The notes under the pieces are model-generated. The model ran no database searches and had not been told where the DNA came from. It was given only the letters and a program-made list of their open reading frames with translations. Positions 9,201 to 12,649 of a stretch of DNA of 12,649 bases are shown here, one piece after another. Positions within the stretch are counted from its first letter, which is position 1. Every line of letters begins with the position of its first letter. The position numbers were made by a program, and so were the translations under genes. The DNA lies in assembly GCA_002179805.1 (NCBI GenBank), contig NAVB01005310.1, positions 1 through 12,649 of the forward strand, in the 5' to 3' direction. The stretch is from Acanthamoeba lenticulata. Its lineage: Eukaryota > Discosea > Longamoebia > Acanthamoebidae.

Positions 9201-10607
9201 AGTGCGTCTGCGTCGCCGAGTGGCGCGAGTCCCTCAGGTTCGACTTCAACCACGCCCACATTGAGTCCTACCGCTTCAGCGACGCCTTTGCGCACACCTA
9301 CAGCATCCCCTTCGGTCTCCTCACCCAGCTCGCCTTCTGCCTCGGTCTCCCCGAGCACCTCGTCGACTGCTTCGGCCACGCCCACAAGCGGTCTGAGCCC
9401 CTCGGCATCGACTTCAATCAGTCCTTCCAACGCTGCGACCTCTTCACGCACTCCCACAAGCGGTCTGAGCCCCTCGGCTTCGACTTCAATCAGTCCTTCC
9501 AACTCTGCGACCTCTTCACGCACGCCTACACCATCGACTTCCATGTCAGTGTCGCGCACGCCGTTTGCTTCGGTCTTTCCCAGCGTCGCGTTGTCTGTTT
9601 CGGCAACGCCCACGACTACCGTGTTGGCCTCGAGCCCGGCCTCCGCTTCGCCCACGAGAAGCCGCAGCCCCTCTGCCTCGACCACGCCTTCATCAAGCGG
9701 CGGCCCTGTATCGCCGACGCCGAGGCCGTCGACTTCATCATCGCGCTCGCCAGCAACTTCGGCATCGTCCTCGCCGGTGACGAGACGCCCGAAGGAGCTC
9801 AGAGTGCGCATGGCGTTGTCGGGACCCAACGCGACGTTCACTAACGGCGCGCCAGAGCGCGATCTGGCCACCATCACGGTGTCGTCATCTGGGGTCGACA
9901 GCGTGCGGTGCGTGGGCAACGTGGTGACGGGCATCTCCCGCCTGGTCAACTTCGTCTATTATGTCCGCCTAAGCGCCACTGGCACGCAGCTCACCGCGGC
10001 GGCCTACGTGGTGGACCTCGCCGCAAGACGCACTCTGGCGCAGTGCGTCGTGACGCTGCCGTCGTCCTTGAATGCCAGCAACTTCACCCAAGTTAGCACC
10101 AACTTCACATCATCATCGTCAACCCTGGAACCAACAAAGGCCTACTGGCTGCCCTTGTGCTTCAACATGTCGGCACCTACGAAGCGCACCAGCACCAACA
10201 GCAGCTTTACTCTGGGAGGTAGAATCAGCGGTGCGGACGACACGGTGGGCGCCTGCTCGGGCGGCCCATCGTGTGTGCCCACCACGCCCTCGGCTGGCAG
10301 CCTTGCCACAACCCTTTCCAGCGTTGGAGGCAGCACAACGCAGAGCGGCAGCAGCAGCGACAGCGGCGGATCCTTGGTGGGTGTCGCCGCCGGCGTGACG
10401 GTAGGCGTGGCGGTTGTCGTCGTGGCGGCCATCGCCTGCGTGGTCATCTTCTTCGTGCGGCGGGCCAGGCGTCTGCCAGAGCAGCGAGGAAGGAATAGTA
10501 CCAGTACGCCAATCTTCGATGTTATGCCTGCCGGCGACCAACAGTTCCAGCAGCATGGCAACGATCTCTACTCACCCACAGCTGGGGGCTTGGGTTGGGC
10601 GAAATGA
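3100..10607 (+). CDS. Giant type I membrane M11-type metalloprotease with beta-helix-like N-terminus and Ser/Pro-rich stalk
   Basis: Seven exons join in frame: 3100-3419, 3512-3612, 3687-3857, 3927-4004, 4081-4167, 4254-4418, 4519-10607 (7011 bases, 2336 residues plus stop). The first ATG (3100) gives a signal peptide: basic start, MAVLVVLLLMVVALLA core, then QPAAPHS. Predicted order by residue: signal about 1-34; beta-helix-like repeats about 60-325; acidic linkers about 355-475; metzincin about 545-740 with HELGHNMGLAH (679-689, catalytic Glu 680) and Met-turn YDIMG (Met 711); Cys-rich module 1135-1221; unnamed domain copies about 1036-1134, 1222-1339, 1370-1493, 1520-1618; Ser/Pro/Thr stalk about 1647-2065; N-glycosylatable globular part 2066-2200; membrane helix about 2260-2287; RRARR stop-transfer and 49-residue tail. 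It probably cleaves extracellular matrix or surface protein. The M11 call rests on motif spacing and the EYxxxYDxMG and LGWL blocks. Confidence 0.85.
4168..4253 (+). other. Probable GC-AG intron 5 of the metalloprotease gene
   Basis: The intron reads AG|GCACGT at its 5' end and has a TTTTATTTTCTTCCTCGTGGCAG 3' end rich in pyrimidines. Phase 1 is required on both sides: exon 4081-4167 ends with one base of a codon and exon 4254 onward needs two. The nearby GT at 4172 gives phase 2 and runs into a stop, so GC is the donor that works. The join yields QNRGSTFGEAVRMAPDAKWL, extending the repeat pattern. Confidence 0.7.
4419..4518 (+). other. Probable GC-AG intron 6 of the metalloprotease gene
   Basis: Donor CCAG|GCACGA, acceptor CACTGCAG, with a C-run, AT-rich middle and TTCCTCCTTCTTATTGTG tract between. 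It is phase 1 like its neighbours and joins DSTP to VGVRMVGGEW, restoring the repeat register. An alternative GT donor at 4476 is also phase 1 but would leave a 43-base intron and translate the C-run and AT-rich stretch, which looks like intron; I prefer GC-AG. Confidence 0.6.
5229..5815 (+). other. Metzincin catalytic domain, M11 (gametolysin)-like
   Basis: The zinc-binding signature HELGHNMGLAH lies at 5631-5663 (three His ligands and catalytic Glu). The Met-turn Met is at 5727-5729, 22 residues after the third His, within EYANGYDIMGSS. LGWLWPNN follows. Upstream is a strand and helix region with VTMIMRFD and ITLTQWDTYF as in M11 peptidases. All active-site residues are present, so activity is expected. 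I see no classical Cys-switch motif in the preceding part, so how latency is kept is not clear. Confidence 0.82.
6702..8450 (+). repeat. Four diverged copies of an unnamed domain
   Basis: Copies lie at about 6702-6998, 7260-7613, 7704-8075 and 8155-8450. Shared features are a start like (R)xIxIxG, then NGxYxWDG or GVYEFTG, a following VYR or RYL, and a WxW or xTWGF strand. Copies 2 and 3 are closest: DGIYEWDG with a later YLAWAWQPC, and NGFYQWDG with a later DVWAWRIC. Copy 1 lacks the G-Y-W block but keeps LFYDTSLRRWRM. Short Ser/Pro linkers separate copies 2/3 and 3/4. Copy 1 is the weakest. I do not recognise a named family with certainty. Confidence 0.55.
6999..7259 (+). other. Cys-rich module, GCC2/GCC3 (ephrin-receptor-like) type
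   Basis: About 87 residues with regularly spaced cysteines: CPRGMWSPATDRCAAC, CKCRPGYVVSSSGGCQPC, CPANTWSDGTACQPC, then a final Cys before PPGGD. The CPxxT(W/Y)SxG...CxxC pattern is that of GCC2_GCC3 / ephrin-receptor-like repeats in extracellular proteins of many eukaryotes. It is probably a disulfide-bonded spacer or binding module. Confidence 0.65.
8536..9790 (+). repeat. Ser/Pro/Thr-rich low-complexity stalk
   Basis: About 418 residues made almost only of Ser, Pro, Thr, Ala and Val, rich in SPSPS, PSxS and SxxSPS patterns, encoded by TCG/TCC/CCG/CCC-type codons. It resembles hydroxyproline-rich or mucin-like stalks of surface proteins, such as volvocine algal pherophorins. It probably carries dense O-glycans and projects the protease from the membrane. 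Single Arg residues occur near its C-terminal end. Confidence 0.85.
9381..9524 (+). repeat. 72-base tandem direct repeat, two copies (24 residues each)
   Basis: Units 9381-9452 and 9453-9524 differ at about three positions. Each encodes PTSGLSPSASTSISPSNxAT plus SSRT, with Ala or Ser at x. The unit is a multiple of three, so the duplication lengthened the stalk without breaking the frame. Confidence 0.9.
10374..10457 (+). other. C-terminal transmembrane helix
   Basis: About 28 hydrophobic residues starting LVGVAAGVTVGVAVVVV, flanked outside by a Gly/Ser-rich linker and inside by RRARR, the usual positive-inside stop-transfer. The tail of 49 residues has two Tyr/Phe-containing patches (PIFDV and DLYSP) but no motif I would name. 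Confidence 0.88.
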
Positions 10608-10802
10608 CCAACGCGCGGTGATTTATCAATCATTTTCTTTAAAAGATTAATGATGATAATTATTTCACGTGATTCTTTTTGTTTATTTTTTATACAATAA
10701 AAGATCTTTTTTATTGTATCTGCTGAAGGCGGAAACTGTTTGTTTTTGACCTCGTCAGCCGTGCACGCGACCAGCCAGAGGCAGCCCTGCTGCGCCGCCG
10801 CG
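10608..10802 (+). promoter_or_regulatory. 3' UTR and polyadenylation region of the metalloprotease gene
   Basis: The base composition drops to AT-rich right after the TGA at 10605-10607. AATAAA at 10696-10701 is the best poly(A) signal, about 90 bases after the stop. From about 10740 the DNA becomes GC- and CpG-rich again for about 60 bases. Confidence 0.6.
10692..10719. repeat. Hairpin with AATAAA on both strands
   Basis: ATACAATAAAA (10692-10702) and TTTTATTGTAT (10709-10719) are exact reverse complements around a six-base loop. Each arm contains AATAAA read on its own strand. This is compatible with a bidirectional 3'-end element, or with a simple transcription-ending hairpin. Confidence 0.7.
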
Positions 10803-11277
10803 AGGACATGCATGCTTCTCCCTACAACAGCTTGACTGCAGCCAAGCTGGAGTTCTGTACAAGCCCTATTTCAACAGTGGGTCCTTGGTCTATGGCCTCA
10901 ATCTTTTGTTGTAGGCCTGACAGTCTGCCTTCCTGTGCAGGACACACACAGGCAACAGGCCTATGTCTACACAAATATCATGAATTCTGAGCTGCCTGCT
11001 GAGGACAAAAGCATATGTGCATGTTGCTATCTCATCCACCCCTTTTCTCTCTCTCTTTCTTATTTATTACATGCTTCTGATTTGTGTCACACGTGTTTTG
11101 TCTCTTGTCCAATGTTGTGCTCTATGAAGGTGCTCTACAAGAGAGTGCCACAGCAGGTTTGTAAAGACTGGTGGGTTGGTGGTGGTGTTAGAAAGAACTG
11201 TTTATTCTGGTGGCTGTGCCACCCTTTTGTACTTGCATGGCGTCTCCTTGATGCTGTGCTGCTTTGCAAAGCTGGAG

Positions 11278-12330
11278 TCATGGGTTCCTATGCAGTGGAC
11301 CCATGAGGTCCACACCCACCTGCTTGAATGGTCGGGTGCTTGGTGGGATTTGCTGAAGAAGTCCGGGTTGATGGCCTTTTGGGTTGTTTTGTTGCTGGCA
11401 TGTTGGGCATTCAGCCACCCATTGACGGACTTGGGAGTACATGTGTGGCCACCAGTAGTGGACATGCACATGCTCCAATGTCCACTTCTTGCCCAGGTGG
11501 CTGCTGAGTAGGTGGTTGTGTTGCACTTGCATCACGTCTTCCACCATGGTGGCTGGCACTGCCACCTGGATGCATGTAGTGGTTTGGCAGTTGGCCCTCT
11601 GGGGCCACCAGTGGTGGAGCAGGAAACTGTCATCAATCTTTATCTGGCCACCTTCCCTTCCAGCACAATGCACTTCACCTCTTTCTTGTTAGCCAGCAGC
11701 TCTTGTGTCTCAAGGTAGGGAAACACTCCAGCCCAGTCCCTCTTTGATGGCATTGTTGTCCACAGTTGTCTCATTGTGGTCCATGGCTGCAGGCTGCTGG
11801 GCATCCTCATCTATGCTGGGCTTGTGGGATAAATCAGCCAATGCATCCCCTGGCTTGCTCTTGTTCTCTACCTTTACATCACTTTCCAAGTCTGCCAGTT
11901 GTTTGTCACAGCTGGCCCAACAGTCGCTTGGCATTCTTGTCAACTCAAGCATGTTGCTGGCTGGCTCGGTGGTCATGGGCTTCTTGTCCAGTGGGGCCAC
12001 TGGCTTCTAGCTAACCAATCCCTTTGTCCAGCTGTAGTGCATGCAGCCTCTGCCTCTCTGGCCCTGTGTTGTCACTCTGGCAACCACCTGCACATTGTTG
12101 TTGTGAAATGGCGACTGAGTCAGTGCGTTGGTGTTGGTGTGGTCGTGGCTGGGCTGGTACTGGATGTTGAAGTTGAATTCTTGCAAGGCCAGCACCCACC
12201 ATGCAAGCTGGCTGGTCGGATCCTGCTGAGTGGTGATCCACTTCAGTGGGTTGTGGTCTGTGACCACAGTACTGCCTCCAGCAGGAGGCCAACTGACTGC
12301 CAGGTACCTTCAGCATGGGCCAGCTAGAGG
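11278..12330 (-). pseudogene. Ty3/gypsy-type pol relic (RNase H, integrase N-terminus)
   Basis: Read on the minus strand, VVTDHNPLKWITTQQ near 12220-12261 followed by WWVLALQEFNFNIQYQPS and NTNALTQSPF matches the RNase H end of Ty3/gypsy reverse transcriptases. Further on are HNHLLSSHLG, HYWWPHMY and CPTCQQQ (about 11398-11520), the H-H-C-C integrase zinc finger, then FKQVGVDLMGPL with the first core Asp at about 11308-11310. A stop at 12007-12009 separates the RNase H and linker parts. Stops between 11674 and 11712, with better reading in another frame (FPYLETQELLANKKEV), indicate frameshifts. The reverse transcriptase is absent upstream and most of the integrase core is missing downstream, so it cannot encode a working element. 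Confidence 0.82.
11398..11520 (-). other. Integrase zinc-binding (H2C2) domain remnant
   Basis: His and His of H-x6-H (within HNHLLSSHLG) and Cys-x2-Cys (CPTC) are spaced as in the integrase_H2C2 domain of Ty3/gypsy elements, with the conserved Y-W-P turn between. It is intact in itself although the surrounding pol is broken. Confidence 0.8.
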
Positions 12331-12371
12331 GGAGGTGGAGGGCCAGGCTTCATCCAGACCTTGGCACCTTT

Positions 12372-12459
12372 CAGGCCCAAATGTGCCATAGGGCCTGCAC
12401 CCCACTATATTGCACAATTAACATGGGCTCATTTGAAATGAGAGGTCCAGTCATTGTGC
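12372..12459. repeat. Cluster of three perfect short inverted repeats
   Basis: CAGGCCC/GGGCCTG (12372-12378 with 12391-12397), GCACAAT/ATTGTGC (12412-12418 with 12453-12459) and, nested inside the latter, CTCATTT-G-AAATGAG (12428-12442). They sit where the CpG-poor pol relic gives way to AT-rich DNA. This may be a repeat terminus, but that is inference. Confidence 0.5.
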
Positions 12460-12649
12460 GAAATACATTTTATTTTAACAAAGTCGTTTTTAGCACATCA
12501 AAATCAATTTTATTTGAAAAAATCAATCCTCATTTTTGACTTTATTAAATAAAAAAATCGTAAGAAAATTTACAAAAAACATAATTTACAGCAAGAATGC
12601 TTCTGACCTTTCATTTTATACAACAAAAAACTGTTTGCAAGTTTAAAAA
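12460..12649. other. AT-rich gene-free DNA
   Basis: About three quarters A+T with runs of A and T, several AATAAA-like words on both strands, and no reading frame with coding character. I see no RNA gene here. Confidence 0.6.

Larger units (their letters stand above)
10803..12420. mobile_element. CpG-depleted degenerate retroelement region
   Basis: From about 10803 CpG almost vanishes and TpG/CpA abound, unlike the CpG-rich genes to the left. The right two thirds carries minus-strand Ty3/gypsy pol remains. In 10803-11277 I find no retroelement domain; it holds low-complexity T/C tracts (about 11040-11065) and a 51-codon open minus frame at 10822-10977 of no known identity. No long terminal repeats or target-site duplications can be defined from a single copy. 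Confidence 0.6.

Noticed and set aside
8315..9949. A 544-codon open frame on the minus strand, rich in Glu, Gly, Val and Asp
   Set aside because: It is the complement of the Ser/Pro stalk, whose TCx/CCx codons cannot give stop codons in that frame. It has no domain, and the plus-strand gene explains the region.
10828..10849. Hairpin CAGCTTG/CAAGCTG
   Set aside because: A single 7-bp stem of this kind is expected by chance and has no supporting context.
11705..12010. Plus-strand 101-codon frame over the pol relic
   Set aside because: The minus strand carries recognisable RNase H and integrase motifs; the plus frame has none.
1..12649. CRISPR arrays, tRNA or rRNA genes, bacterial operon signals
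   Set aside because: I saw no regularly spaced repeats with unique spacers, no tRNA-like cloverleaf and no rRNA core sequence. The introns and poly(A) signals show nuclear eukaryotic DNA.

Overview
This is nuclear DNA from a eukaryote, most likely a GC-rich, intron-bearing protist. It shows short introns (57-107 bases) with pyrimidine tracts, GT-AG and apparently some GC-AG splice sites, secretory and cell-surface proteins, an AATAAA poly(A) signal and a decayed Ty3/gypsy retroelement. The protein families (PF03407-type glycosyltransferase, M11 gametolysin-like metzincin, Ser/Pro-rich stalk) occur in green algae, amoebozoans and choanoflagellate-like protists, and I cannot place the organism more closely.

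Layout: (1) Positions 1-2950, + strand: a multi-exon gene, 5' end outside the window, that joins a nucleotide-sugar transferase domain (PF03407 / DUF271 type, DxD motif) to a second glycosyltransferase-like domain with the D-D-x-x-E-V-S-P motif of a family also known in plants and algae. I place at least ten splice junctions; every one restores the reading frame. (2) 2951-3099: short spacer. (3) 3100-10607, + strand: a giant gene of seven exons, predicted 2336 residues. Its order is signal peptide, tryptophan-marked beta-helix-like repeats built from phase-1 exons, acidic linkers, M11-type metalloprotease with HExxHxxGxxH and Met-turn, Cys-rich module, four diverged copies of an unnamed domain, about 400 residues of Ser/Pro/Thr-rich stalk, one transmembrane helix and a 49-residue cytoplasmic tail. 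(4) 10608-10802: AT-rich 3' region with a hairpin carrying AATAAA on both strands. (5) About 10803-12420: strongly CpG-depleted DNA holding a broken minus-strand Ty3/gypsy pol relic (RNase H, integrase zinc finger, first part of the integrase core). (6) 12421-12649: AT-rich DNA without genes.

Both intact genes belong to the secretory pathway. The first would act in the Golgi/ER on glycans. The second would be displayed at the cell surface, with its protease and adhesion-like domains held out on a stalk that is probably heavily O-glycosylated. A relation between the two (glycosyltransferase and Ser/Pro-rich substrate) is possible but is inference. The most unusual items are the undescribed architecture of the second gene, its symmetric repeat exons with two apparent GC-AG introns, and the abrupt CpG loss over the retroelement.
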